From the NCBI GenBank assembly GCA_001603115.1, contig LVBG01000020.1, positions 24,482-88,481 on the forward strand: 64,000 nucleotides of DNA. The letters run 5' to 3'. Source of the stretch: Spirochaetales bacterium Spiro_05 (lineage in GTDB: Bacteria > Spirochaetota > Spirochaetia > Sphaerochaetales > Sphaerochaetaceae). Below are positions 18,016 through 26,199 of the stretch, piece by piece (the stretch's first letter is position 1; each line of letters starts with the position of its first letter). The notes beneath the pieces were generated by a model, which was given only the letters and a program-made list of their open reading frames with translations, did not search any database and was not told the DNA's origin. The translations under genes were made by a program, and so were the position numbers.

Positions 18016-18851
18016 GCTTCATCCACCCCCAAGTATGCCCTGATGACTGCAGGATCGTTCTGGACCTCCGCAGGAGTTCCCTGAGCGATGGTCTTTCCAT
18101 AATCCAGGACATAGATGGTGTCCGAGATATCCATGACCAGGTTCATGTGATGCTCGATCAGGAAAACGGTCAGGTTGAACGACTCCTTGATCTCCTTGAT
18201 GAACAGGGACAACTCCTCGGTCTCCTTCGGGTTCATGCCTGCGGCAGGCTCGTCAAGCAGGAGCAGCTTCGGTCCGGTTGCCAAGGCGCGTGCTATCTCA
18301 AGCCTTCTTTGCTTGCCGTACGGCAAGGAGGATGACTTCTCATCCCGGTTGGCCAGAAGCCCTACCCGTTCCAACAACGCCTCGGTGTCCTCAAGCATCT
18401 TCGCTTCCTCCTCCCTGTTGAGCATGAAGGTGGAACGGAAGAGCCCTGCCTTGATGTGGCAGTGCTTGGCAATGAGCACATTCTCAAAGACCGTCAGGTC
18501 CTTGAACAGGCGGATGTTCTGGAAGGTGCGGGCCATACCAAGGCGTGTGATCTTATCAGGGGTGTTGACCACCTGCTTCTCAAACGGGGTCTTGTAGGTC
18601 CCGTTGTAGATCTTCTTCATCTTGGAGCGCGGGTAGTTCTCCCCTATCACCAGATCGTCAAAGGTAACCCTGCCGTTTGACGGCTGGTACCCACCGGTGA
18701 TGACGTTGAAGGCCGTCGTCTTGCCGGCTCCGTTGGGGCCGATGAGAGCGGTAATCCTGTCCTTCTCGATTTCGATGTTCAAATCGTCGACGGCAACAAC
18801 ACCGCCGAATTGCATCGTGATGTGTTCGGTTTTCAGGAGGATCTCTTTCAT
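18012..18851 (-). CDS. livG: Branched-chain amino acid ABC transporter ATPase LivG
   Basis: 279-residue ATPase with Walker A GPNGAGKTTAFN and the LivG-specific insertion between Walker A and the signature. The signature is SLPYGKQRRLEIARAL and Walker B LLLLDEPAAGMNP. The PYGKQRRLEI signature and PAAGMNPKET are typical of LivG. ATG/TGA overlaps on both sides tie it to livM and livF. Confidence 0.95.
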   Translation of the reverse strand: MKEILLKTEHITMQFGGVVAVDDLNIEIEKDRITALIGPNGAGKTTAFNVITGGYQPSNGRVTFDDLVIGENYPRSKMKKIYNGTYKTPFEKQVVNTPDKITRLGMARTFQNIRLFKDLTVFENVLIAKHCHIKAGLFRSTFMLNREEEAKMLEDTEALLERVGLLANRDEKSSSLPYGKQRRLEIARALATGPKLLLLDEPAAGMNPKETEELSLFIKEIKESFNLTVFLIEHHMNLVMDISDTIYVLDYGKTIAQGTPAEVQNDPAVIRAYLGVDEA

Positions 18852-19984
18852 TTCTTGCCTCCTTCTTTCGAACGCTTGAACTTCAAGCGTTTGAGTATCC
18901 TATCCCAGCTGAACTCATTGGTTCCCATGATGCCTCTGCGGTAGATGAGGACGACGATCATCAGGAGGATGGAGAAGATGACCATTCTGAAGCCGGTGCG
19001 GAAAAGCGGCACCTGCCACGATCCTATCAGAAGCGGCTGGTCGAAGAACCGCAGCCACCACTCTTTTGCCGCAGTGACCAGGAAAGCACTGAGCACAGAG
19101 CCTGTGACGCTGCCGATACCACCGATGACGACGATGAGCAGGATGTCATAGGTAAGGGTGATGGAGAAGGTCTTTGCTTCGATGGAGCGCATGTACATGG
19201 CAAGCAAGCCGCCTGCAATGGCAGAGAAGAAAGAGCTGATGATAAAGCTCATCGACTTGTGCTTGAAGAGGTTAATTCCCATGGCTTCGGCTGCAATCTC
19301 ATCCTCGCGGATGGCCTTGAAGGCCCGCCCATAGGAGCTCTTGATCAGAAAGACGATGAAGACGATGCAGATGGACACCACAATGAAGGGGGTGATGAGC
19401 GAGGGAATGGCTCCCCAGAGCATGGGTGGGAAGTTGGGGATCTTGTTCAGCCCATAGGACCCGTTGGTGACCTGGTCGAACTGTGGGGAGGAGAAGATTG
19501 CCCTGACAATCTCAGAAAGACCCAAGGTCGCGATGGCCAGGTAGTCACTCTTCAGCCTGAGGACGGCGATACCGACTATCGCTGCTGCGAACGCTGCCAA
19601 AAGACCGCCGAGCAGAAGGGCTATGAAGGGGAAGATGATCTGGATGAACTCAGGAGAGGATGCAACCATCATCTTGAACGCCCTGATCGCAGGGTGTACC
19701 CCGTTCATATAGTAGACGCCATCCAGGTTCTGTACCGGGATGAGCAGGATGGCAGTGGTATAGGCTCCGATGGACATGAAGCCGGCTTGTCCGAGACTGA
19801 AGAGTCCGGTAAACCCGTTGAGCAGGTTCATGGAGACGGCAACCAGGGCAAGGATGACGCCCTTCTGCAAAACAGAAACGAGCATGCCATTCTGGAGCCG
19901 GTTTGCATTGAGCCAATAGAGGAAGACCATCAGCAAGGTCAAGACGATGATACTGTAGAGGTGGTTTCGCTTGATCTTCAACAT
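18848..19984 (-). CDS. livM: Branched-chain amino acid ABC transporter permease LivM
   Basis: 378-residue permease. The track ORF extends too far upstream: the correct ATG at 19984 overlaps the livH stop (TGATG) and starts MLKIKRNHLYSIIVLTLL, the first membrane helix. Family motifs include GLFSLGQAGFMSIGAYTTAIL and the EAA-type loop AFKAIREDEIAAEAMGIN. The protein is longer than some LivM proteins because of a roughly 45-residue insertion around VQNLDGVYYMNGVHPAIRAF. Confidence 0.93.
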   Translation of the reverse strand: MLKIKRNHLYSIIVLTLLMVFLYWLNANRLQNGMLVSVLQKGVILALVAVSMNLLNGFTGLFSLGQAGFMSIGAYTTAILLIPVQNLDGVYYMNGVHPAIRAFKMMVASSPEFIQIIFPFIALLLGGLLAAFAAAIVGIAVLRLKSDYLAIATLGLSEIVRAIFSSPQFDQVTNGSYGLNKIPNFPPMLWGAIPSLITPFIVVSICIVFIVFLIKSSYGRAFKAIREDEIAAEAMGINLFKHKSMSFIISSFFSAIAGGLLAMYMRSIEAKTFSITLTYDILLIVVIGGIGSVTGSVLSAFLVTAAKEWWLRFFDQPLLIGSWQVPLFRTGFRMVIFSILLMIVVLIYRRGIMGTNEFSWDRILKRLKFKRSKEGGKK

Positions 19985-20865
19985 CACACTTTCTCCACTG
20001 TTTTTTCGCCGAAGAGTCCGGTCGGTCGTACGAGCAACATCACGATCAGGAGGAAGAAGGTGAAGGCGTCGGAGAAGGTCGAGTAGCCGAGGGCTACGAG
20101 CAGGGTTTCGACGATGCCGATGAAAAAGCCTCCGACCACAGCACCGGGTATGTTCCCGATACCACCGAAGACGGCAGCGACGAAGCATTTGAGACCCGGC
20201 AGGGTGCCGGAGAACGGGGTTACCGACATGCGGTCGGTGAAATAGAGGATGGAACCTACACCGGCAAGGAAGGAGCCTATGGCAAAGGTTACCGAGATGA
20301 CACGGTTGATGTTGATGCCCATCAGCTTGGCTGTTTCAAAGTCCTTGCTGACTGCTCGCATTGCCATGCCTGTCTTGGTCTTGTTGACCAGGATCATCAG
20401 GATGACAACCAGTATGATGGTAAGGATCGGGGTCAGGATGGTGACGAAGGAGGCCGAGAGCTCTCCCATCTGGAAGATTTTCTTGAGGAAGGGAATCTCA
20501 GGATAGCCGCGGGGGATGGCGGTGAAGAGATAGGTGGAAAGGTTTTGCAAGAGATAGGAGACACCTATGGCACTGATCATGATGGACATGCGGGGGGCCG
20601 AGCGAAGCGGCTTGTACGCGGCACGCTCTATGCCGATGCCCATGAGGGTGGTGACCACCAGCGTGATGAGGATGGCAATGGGCCAAGGGAAGCTGGTAAG
20701 TGCGAAGATCATGAAATACCCTGCCATCATGAAGATATCGCCATGAGCGAAGTTGATCAGCCTCAGGATGCCGTATACCAACGTATAGCCGATGGCTATC
20801 AAGGCATACGCCCCTCCTAGGGATATTCCTGTCAGACAGTGCTGCAGGATGGTTGTCATACTCAT
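19984..20865 (-). CDS. livH: Branched-chain amino acid ABC transporter permease LivH
   Basis: 293-residue permease with the family signatures GGAYALIAIGYTLVYGILRLINFAHGDIFM near the N-terminus and AVSKDFETAKLMGINI in the cytoplasmic loop. The ATG at 20865 has GGAG at 8-nt spacing; the track start at 20934 would include the terminator-side leader. It is translationally coupled to livM by TGATG. A terminator-like hairpin sits between livK and this gene. Confidence 0.93.
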   Translation of the reverse strand: MSMTTILQHCLTGISLGGAYALIAIGYTLVYGILRLINFAHGDIFMMAGYFMIFALTSFPWPIAILITLVVTTLMGIGIERAAYKPLRSAPRMSIMISAIGVSYLLQNLSTYLFTAIPRGYPEIPFLKKIFQMGELSASFVTILTPILTIILVVILMILVNKTKTGMAMRAVSKDFETAKLMGININRVISVTFAIGSFLAGVGSILYFTDRMSVTPFSGTLPGLKCFVAAVFGGIGNIPGAVVGGFFIGIVETLLVALGYSTFSDAFTFFLLIVMLLVRPTGLFGEKTVEKV

Positions 20866-20904
20866 CAGTAGTTCTCCATACCCAAGTGCATTGAACCAGG
20901 GAAA

Positions 20905-20955
20905 CAAAAAAAAGAGGAGGTGGGGCCGGGACACAGTCCCAGCCCTTCCTCTTAC
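20905..20955 (-). terminator. Hairpin between livK and livH (partial terminator)
   Basis: Minus-strand AAGAGGAAGGGCTGGGAC-TGTG-TCCCGGCCCCACCTCCTCTT followed by seven Ts. It lies directly after livK and before livH, so it could make the binding protein more abundant than the membrane parts. Confidence 0.82.
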
Positions 20956-20959
20956 CGAA

Positions 20960-22123
20960 TTACATAACGCTGACGGTCTTCAGGAACTTGAACTGGCCAT
21001 TCTCAACAACCTTGATGAACGCCATGTCCTTGTTCGCATCACCGTTTGCATCAAATACGATACGACCGGTTACGCCTTCCAGATCAACTTTTGCCAGGGC
21101 GTCGCGGATTGCGGGACCCTTGGTGGAGTTTGCAAGCTCAATCGCCTTGAGGGCGGTGATGTAGGCATCGTAGCCGAGTGCGGAGACTGCGGGGATGATG
21201 TCCGGCTGCTTGTTCTCAACCAGATACTTCTTGAAGCCTTCGATGAACTTTGCTGCTTCAGCGGTGGCGGGATCGGCATCGTCAAAGAATGTTGAGAGGA
21301 CAACGCCTTCTGCGCTGATTCCTGCGTTCTCGATGATGGAGGAGTTCTCCCAGGTGTCACCAGCCATGATCTTAGCGGTAATGCCCAGCTCGCGAGCCTG
21401 CTTGATGATCAAGGGGGCGGTGGCGATGGAGGACGGAGCGAAGATTACATCGGGGTTCGCAGCCTTGATGTTGGTCAGGATCGACTTGAAGTCGGTGGTG
21501 TTGGTCTGGAAGCGCTGCTCACTGACAACGCTGCCGCCCAATCCCTGGAAAGCCCTGCTGAAGAAGTTGCCCAAACCTGAGGAGTAGTCGTCACCAAGCT
21601 GGGTGATGACTGCTGCCTTCTTGGCGCCTTCCTGCCAAGCGTAGTTGGCCATGACGGTGCCCTGGAAGGGGTCAAGGAAGCATACTCTATAATAGTAGTC
21701 GTTTCCGAGAGTAACCTGGGGGTTGGTGCAGGATGCGCCGATGGCGGGCACCTTGTTGTCCAGGAAGATGTCTCCGGCTGCGATGGATACACCAGAGCCG
21801 TAGGAGCCGAGGATGACGGATGCGCCGCTGGAGATCAGGCTCTGTGCAGCGGTGACTGCTTCGGTCTTGTCAGACTTATTGTCGGCTTCGACGAGTCTGA
21901 CGTTGTAAGTCTCCCCATTGATTTTTACCGTGGGATAGACTTTGTTGGCGTAGCGCATGCCCAGGACTTCCTGGTAACCGCCACCACCATTTTCACCGGT
22001 GAGAGGTTCGAATACCCCAATGACAACCTCTTTCACCCCACTCTTCTGTTCAGTGCCGCCTGCGGCAAAGAGTACGGAAGAGGCCAGCAAGAATACCAAC
22101 AAGCAAACAGTTAGTTTCTTCAT
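20960..22123 (-). CDS. livK: Branched-chain amino acid binding protein LivK/LivJ-like
   Basis: 387-residue periplasmic binding protein with signal peptide MKKLTVCLLVFLLASSVLFA. Mature landmarks are VVIGVFEPLTGENGGGGYQEVLGMRYANK, the PAIGASCTNPQVT region and YDAYITALKAIELA, matching the Peripla_BP_6 family. The start at 22123 follows TTGGAGGG; the track start 22207 is too early. It is the first gene of the operon. Ligands are probably branched-chain or other hydrophobic amino acids. Confidence 0.92.
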   Translation of the reverse strand: MKKLTVCLLVFLLASSVLFAAGGTEQKSGVKEVVIGVFEPLTGENGGGGYQEVLGMRYANKVYPTVKINGETYNVRLVEADNKSDKTEAVTAAQSLISSGASVILGSYGSGVSIAAGDIFLDNKVPAIGASCTNPQVTLGNDYYYRVCFLDPFQGTVMANYAWQEGAKKAAVITQLGDDYSSGLGNFFSRAFQGLGGSVVSEQRFQTNTTDFKSILTNIKAANPDVIFAPSSIATAPLIIKQARELGITAKIMAGDTWENSSIIENAGISAEGVVLSTFFDDADPATAEAAKFIEGFKKYLVENKQPDIIPAVSALGYDAYITALKAIELANSTKGPAIRDALAKVDLEGVTGRIVFDANGDANKDMAFIKVVENGQFKFLKTVSVM

Positions 22124-22551
22124 ACAAGCCCTCCAAATAGACATAGATGCACACATTATTACGTAGGGGTGTGTTTCTATACAAGAGAAATATGCATAGC
22201 TACTCACAATTTTCAGAAAAACCAGTTCAATTCTTCTCTCTTTTTGCGTAAAGATGAATACTTTTGCGTCCCAAACCCGACTTTTCTCACCCTAAGTGAA
22301 TAAAGATACGGAATCATGGAATGTACACACTTCTGCTTCTGCTCAACTTCGCACGTATGTTGCTCTTTGTACCTCTCTTTTTCTACCAAAAATTGAGCAG
22401 AAAATAGTACAGCCTCCCATTAAGCCCTACTATGTACAACCTGTTGTCATAAGTACGGGACATACAAAAAAATGCTAAATTCTTTAAATGCATCAACTTA
22501 ATTAATTCCCAAAAAAATTCAAACTTTTTTTCAACTTTTTTTTATTTAGTA
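22124..22551. other. AT-rich intergenic region between livK and a secreted protein
   Basis: About 430 nt without a recognisable gene. It should contain the livK promoter near its left end. From about 22470 it becomes rich in A and T tracts (AAAAAAATTC, TTTTTTTTATTTAG) immediately upstream of the next promoter, resembling an UP-element-like region. Confidence 0.5.
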
Positions 22552-22580
22552 TTGACATAAGTCTCTTTTGTTCCTATTAT
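22552..22580 (+). promoter_or_regulatory. Strong sigma70-type promoter of the 22.7-kb secreted protein
   Basis: TTGACA (22552-22557), 17-nt spacer beginning TAAGTC, and TATTAT (22575-22580), preceded by T and A tracts. The spacer start and downstream leader closely match the promoter at 33256. Confidence 0.8.
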
Positions 22581-22586
22581 ACAGGT

Positions 22587-22658
22587 GTGCTCAGGGAAAG
22601 AGCCAAAACGAAACTTGCACAGGAGCCCAACAAAAGGAAGCTCCTAAAGGATGAAAAA
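22587..22658 (+). promoter_or_regulatory. Conserved 5' leader with hairpin
   Basis: Predicted 72-nt leader. GTGTGCT, GGGAAAG and CTTGCAC blocks are shared with the leader at 33291. A 6-bp stem AGGAGC/GCTCCT (22621-22645) stands directly before the AAAGGA ribosome site, with a covarying partner in the other copy. A role in mRNA stability or translation control is inferred. Confidence 0.6.
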
Positions 22659-23210
22659 ATGAAAAAGACAATTGCTATCCTGTTGGTCCTGGTAATCGCA
22701 ATGGCTGGTGTGTTTGCTGACATAGCAGGAGCTGCAAGCTCAACTCTTAATCTCACAACTCAAAGAACTGGAATTCAATATCTTGCAATTACTGCATCAG
22801 AATTCGAAGGCAATACCCTTGCTCTGTGGAATACTGCTAATGCAACTAGTAACCTCCTAACAGCTGATGTTCCTGTTGCTGATGGAACCCTTGCTTGGTT
22901 GAATCTGATTAATAACAATAGAGCTGGTGTTGACGTATATGTTTCTGCCACACAAATGGCCTCTACAGACACTACAGATACCTCAAACACCTATAAAATT
23001 GACTATGCAGTTTCTGTAGGAGAAGGTTCCTTCAACACGGCTTCCAATACAGAAGAGGTAAAAATCCTTTCGGCTGCTAATACCAAGGCTGTGGCTGGAC
23101 TCTTTATGGAATCATATGCGATAACTGCGGTAGTTGATTCAGATGATTTTGAACAAGCACCTGCCGATACTTATAGAGGCATTGTAACTTTTAACTTCGC
23201 CTCAATCTAA
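22659..23210 (+). CDS. Small secreted beta-rich protein of unknown function
   Basis: 183-residue protein with a clear signal peptide (MKKTIAILLVLVIAMAGVFA). The mature part is rich in Thr, Ser, Ala and Asn and looks all-beta. It contains INNNRAGVDVYVSA and ends in YRGIVTFNFASI. Both features have counterparts in the 33361 protein (SNNRTGYSVTMAA and YTGTITFNYTS), so the two are probably distant paralogues. The closing beta strand resembles pilin or coat-protein-like sandwich domains, but I assign no function. The true ATG is 22659; the track start is in the leader. Confidence 0.75.
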   Translation: MKKTIAILLVLVIAMAGVFADIAGAASSTLNLTTQRTGIQYLAITASEFEGNTLALWNTANATSNLLTADVPVADGTLAWLNLINNNRAGVDVYVSATQMASTDTTDTSNTYKIDYAVSVGEGSFNTASNTEEVKILSAANTKAVAGLFMESYAITAVVDSDDFEQAPADTYRGIVTFNFASI

Positions 23211-23247
23211 TAATCTCATTAATTAGCACTTTTGTAGATTTTGAAAT

Positions 23248-23269
23248 GGCTGATCAGCAATGGTCAGCC
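23248..23269 (+). repeat. GNRA-hairpin repeat, copy 1
   Basis: GGCTGATCA-GCAA-TGGTCAGCC: 9-bp stem with one G-U wobble and a GCAA tetraloop, followed by TTTAATTTT. It may also terminate the secreted-protein transcript. Confidence 0.8.
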
Positions 23270-23518
23270 TTTAATTTTAATCACCATTGGTACCAGGTAC
23301 AACTTCCACAATTACCGCAGAAATCGCAGAATGGCGGTCTTAATCAAGGATTTCGGGGAATAGGGTACCAGTTAGAAAGTCCAATAAATCCACAAGGCTG
23401 ATTGCTATGCGGACATCGGTACCAGGTACAACTTCCACCGCAGGAATCGCAGAATGGCGGTCTGAATCAAAGATTTCGGGGAAGAGGGTACCAGTTAGGA
23501 AGTCCAATAAATCCACAA

Positions 23519-23540
23519 GGCTGATCAGAAATGGTCAGCC
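23519..23540 (+). repeat. GNRA-hairpin repeat, copy 2
   Basis: GGCTGATCA-GAAA-TGGTCAGCC, preceded by CCAATAAATCCACAA and followed by TTCAGTTTGC. The stem is the same as copy 1, the loop GAAA instead of GCAA. Confidence 0.8.
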
Positions 23541-23664
23541 TTCAGTTTGCTGTGCGTACGTTTTGGTAGACACTTATCGATGGACAGGAGCTCGATTTGG
23601 AGACACTTTTCCAATGACTGCGACCATATTTGTTTACAACTTCATTCAAACTTATAGCCTTACT

Positions 23665-24582
23665 TTACCAATATAAATTACTTTTAAGCTTATCGACTAT
23701 ACGTCGTCTCTGGAGTGCATCAATCAGGGCGAGATTATGCATCTTCCATTTGATGGCAGGAAGGTCTTGGATGTGAGGAACACTAAAGTACGACCAATCG
23801 GGATGGCCTTCCTTAAAATCAAACAGGAACTGCTTGTCCCGTTCGTCAAATAGGGTATGTACAATCCGAATCAATTCGGCTCTTGCCTCTATCAGATCCG
23901 TCAGTGCAATCGGATCTGTCGTCATACCAACAAAGTCGGTTTCATAGATTTGCTTGATATCAAGCAAGTTTGGATTGAGAATTTCAACAATCCTCCGATT
24001 ATGCGAGAGTAAATACACGATGAAGGCTTCCTTCATTCTGGCAGAGACTCCCTCACGCTCGAGTAACCCCTTGATGTCATAGAGGTCCCTTGGATGCTGT
24101 CTATCCAGCGCAGCCATCATTTTACCTGCGAACAAATCCTCAAACGAAACCACCGGCATTTCGGCGAACCCAAAGACTTCTTCAGCAGTTTTGGTCATTC
24201 TCATAACGGTGGGTTCAAATACCGTCCCCCGCAATACCGGTGACAATTCTACTTTGACAACTGCTCGCCCAGCTTCGATGAACAATCGGTTTATATATTC
24301 AGTATGGTTCAATGAAGCGTATGTAATCTTGGCACCGGGAATCCGTGCAATTACCGTATCACCTACGCCCTTGAGATTCCGGGTGATCGACTCAAGCGAT
24401 GGTATCCGCTCGCCAATCGGCACGTACACCAGATCGATATCAACAGAAAGGCGTGGCATATCTTTGTAGAACAAATTGATTGCCGTTCCCCCTTTCAGAG
24501 CGAAACATGGATGCTCTCCTACCAAAGGCAGAATACGAACCAATAGTTCAACTTGCCTAAAATAGGGGTTCTTGCTGTCCAT
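23665..24582 (-). CDS. AbiEii-type nucleotidyltransferase toxin
   Basis: 305-residue type IV toxin-antitoxin toxin of the nucleotidyltransferase fold. Motif I is FALKGGTAINLFY and the catalytic acidic triad region is LSVDIDLVYV; motif III is FAGKMMAALDRQHPRDLYDIKGL. AbiEii-like enzymes transfer nucleotides to target RNAs and reversibly stop growth; related systems give phage resistance. The gene overlaps the upstream antitoxin by 26 nt, as usual in AbiE operons. Flanking repeats suggest an acquired segment. Confidence 0.88.
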   Translation of the reverse strand: MDSKNPYFRQVELLVRILPLVGEHPCFALKGGTAINLFYKDMPRLSVDIDLVYVPIGERIPSLESITRNLKGVGDTVIARIPGAKITYASLNHTEYINRLFIEAGRAVVKVELSPVLRGTVFEPTVMRMTKTAEEVFGFAEMPVVSFEDLFAGKMMAALDRQHPRDLYDIKGLLEREGVSARMKEAFIVYLLSHNRRIVEILNPNLLDIKQIYETDFVGMTTDPIALTDLIEARAELIRIVHTLFDERDKQFLFDFKEGHPDWSYFSVPHIQDLPAIKWKMHNLALIDALQRRRIVDKLKSNLYW

Positions 24583-25321
24583 CTTCGTCCTCCTTGGGTA
24601 CGGTGATCAAAAACTGTGCATCAAAAATCCCCCCGCTTACTATCTGACGTTTTCCAGCCCCTAGGTTGATCCGGGATATATCGATATGCTTATACCAAGG
24701 GTGGCCTATGGTCCTGGCAAGCCAAAGAAACAATCGCTTCGCTTGGATATTCCCACAAGCTTCCAACAGTGACTGCAATAGCATAGGCCGCAGACTTGCA
24801 GCCCCTTCCAACATCAATTTTGCCTGCAGGATGTCTTCGCGAGTCACAAGAGTACTTGCCAACTCGATAAACGCACGTTCAGCAGTGGAATATGGTAAAG
24901 GCCAATCCCATGTCCCAAATGGGACATCAACCAGACCAATCGAACCATTCGAGAACGGATTACGTTTCATCTTGATGAAGCCAGGACTGATATCCACCTT
25001 TTCCACCCATGATGGAAGACTCTGGGCACTGTACAATCTGATGCTCTGTGCAACACCAAGCTTCAAGGTATGCTCGTACCCGTGATAACTCAAGGCAGTC
25101 AAGTGCCCGACATGAACATCAGACCCGAGCACTATCAGCGAGTACACAACCTGTTGCCATTTCAACGGCGGTCCTGGTTTTCTGTAGAGACCATGCACCA
25201 AAGCTTCAATCTTGCCGGAACGGAGGTAATAATCCACAGCAGTAGATTCTATCCCATGTCTGCCAAACCATGCTCTATCAACGAGCAATCCTTCCTGCAT
25301 AATTGAATCCAGTACAGCCAT
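24557..25321 (-). CDS. AbiEi-type antitoxin
   Basis: 254-residue protein with an N-terminal winged-helix region (VDRAWFGRHGIESTAVDYYLRSGKIEALVHGLYRKPG) and a C-terminal AbiEi_3-like domain (VGHLTALSYHGYEHTL, FPFGTW-type segment). AbiEi antitoxins repress their own promoter and counteract AbiEii without direct binding. It is the first gene of the pair and overlaps the toxin start by 26 nt. The C-terminus is slightly divergent from classical AbiEi. Confidence 0.85.
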   Translation of the reverse strand: MAVLDSIMQEGLLVDRAWFGRHGIESTAVDYYLRSGKIEALVHGLYRKPGPPLKWQQVVYSLIVLGSDVHVGHLTALSYHGYEHTLKLGVAQSIRLYSAQSLPSWVEKVDISPGFIKMKRNPFSNGSIGLVDVPFGTWDWPLPYSTAERAFIELASTLVTREDILQAKLMLEGAASLRPMLLQSLLEACGNIQAKRLFLWLARTIGHPWYKHIDISRINLGAGKRQIVSGGIFDAQFLITVPKEDEDGQQEPLF

Positions 25322-25677
25322 AAAGCCTCCAGTTCGTTATATGCAATATTTCCATACATATACTCTGTATTATGTTCAATATATAAACTGTAGTCAAGTT
25401 TGATTTTCTATAGTTTCACATATCTTATGTATGTATATTTCCATTTTATTGAACCTTATCAACAAATCACAGCGTTATTCAGATGAGATAAGAACCGTCG
25501 GCAACAGGAAGAAAACCAATTATTCCATAAGGCTGATCAGAAATGGTCAGCTACTTTCGCTAAACGCGGGAAACCTGATACCTTCTTGAATATATCGGTG
25601 CCATTAGCATCATCTACAATGCAGAAATCGATCAGATTTGGCAATTATTAAGCATTTACGACCATTGCAATGTCGGT
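25322..25677. other. AT-rich intergenic region upstream of abiE, with hairpin repeat
   Basis: Holds the AbiE promoter area (very AT-rich, 25322-25470), hairpin repeat copy 3 at 25531-25552 and about 100 nt of non-open sequence leading into the winged-helix remnant. No intact gene is seen. Confidence 0.5.
25531..25552 (+). repeat. GNRA-hairpin repeat, copy 3
   Basis: GGCTGATCA-GAAA-TGGTCAGCT. The last base differs from copies 1 and 2, the loop is GAAA, and TTCCATAA precedes it. It stands about 210 nt upstream of the AbiEi start on the other strand. Confidence 0.78.
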
Positions 25678-25890
25678 ATGAACGTCGGTATGAATGTCGT
25701 TTTAAACAAAACAGAGCAAAAAATTCTGGAATTACTTATAGAAGATCCAAAACAAACAGCTGAAAATCTAAGCAAGAGAATCAATTCCACAATCCGTACA
25801 GCAGAAAGAACGCTTAAATCACTACAAGAAAAGAATTACCTTACAAGAATCGGTTCAAGAAGAGACGGCTACTGGATTGTGAAGCGATAA
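25678..25890 (+). pseudogene. Winged-helix C-terminal remnant of an AlbA_2-type protein
   Basis: 70-residue frame: NKTEQKILELLIEDPKQTAENLSKRINSTIRTAERTLKSLQEKNYLTRIGSRRDGYWIVK. This winged-helix with the preceding NVGMNVV repeat is the usual tail of AlbA_2/DUF4062-like putative transcriptional regulators of about 400-480 residues. The upstream sequence does not encode the rest, so it is most likely the 3' remnant of a deleted gene. An independent small regulator is possible, but no ribosome site is obvious. Confidence 0.6.
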
Positions 25891-26022
25891 AACCAACGAA
25901 TCAGGGTGAAGCCATCGGCTTAGTCTCCGCATAATCCTTAGGTAGCCACCTAATAGAACTCTGGATAGTGGATTCAAGGATGGTGATTACCTGGAACAGA
26001 CTCCAATAAAACCACAAGACAA

Positions 26023-26044
26023 GACTGATCAGAAATGGTCAGCC
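26023..26044 (+). repeat. GNRA-hairpin repeat, copy 4
   Basis: GACTGATCA-GAAA-TGGTCAGCC, followed by TTTAGTTTTGC. The upstream flank shares CCAATAAA-CCACAAG with copy 2, so the conserved unit is longer than the hairpin. Confidence 0.78.
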
Positions 26045-26097
26045 TTTAGTTTTGCTTAGGGATCTGCCTCCTACCTTGTTCTTACCCAACTCAAAGC

Positions 26098-26123
26098 AGT
26101 GCCCCGGTCTTCACCGGGGCACT
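26098..26123. terminator. GC-rich hairpin downstream of alcohol dehydrogenase
   Basis: AGTGCCCCGG-TCTTCA-CCGGGGCACT, a perfect 10-bp stem. The T tract is weak on both sides, so the terminator role is tentative. Confidence 0.5.
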
Positions 26124-26199
26124 ACCACTACTCTACATAAAACGCTGATAGCTCTCAGCCTTGCCTCTTGTTTGATGTTTGTATCAAACAATCCTTCGC

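Larger units (their letters stand above)
23211..23664. repeat. Noncoding repeat-rich region with tandem 115-bp direct repeat
   Basis: Two direct copies, 23289-23403 and 23418-23525, share GGTACCAGGTACAACTTCCAC ... AATCGCAGAATGGCGGTCT ... CCAATAAATCCACAAGGCTGAT with few changes; copy one carries a 7-nt insertion. GNRA-loop hairpins sit at 23248-23269 and 23519-23540. The track ORF 23407..23676 is built on the repeat and is not credible as a gene. The region looks like a decayed duplicated element. Confidence 0.8.
25891..26199. other. Intergenic region with hairpin repeat copy 4 and a terminator-like hairpin
   Basis: No gene recognised. It contains the fourth hairpin repeat (26023-26044), preceded by CTCCAATAAAACCACAAGA as in copy 2, and a GC-rich hairpin at 26098-26123 beyond the alcohol dehydrogenase gene. 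Confidence 0.55.

Noticed and set aside
23289-23525. Possible CRISPR array
   Set aside because: Only two units of about 110 bp, adjacent and without regular spacers; no cas genes in the window.
23407-23676. 89-codon ORF between the secreted protein and AbiEii
   Set aside because: Built on the second copy of the noncoding repeat; the first copy has a stop in the same frame, so coding is not conserved.
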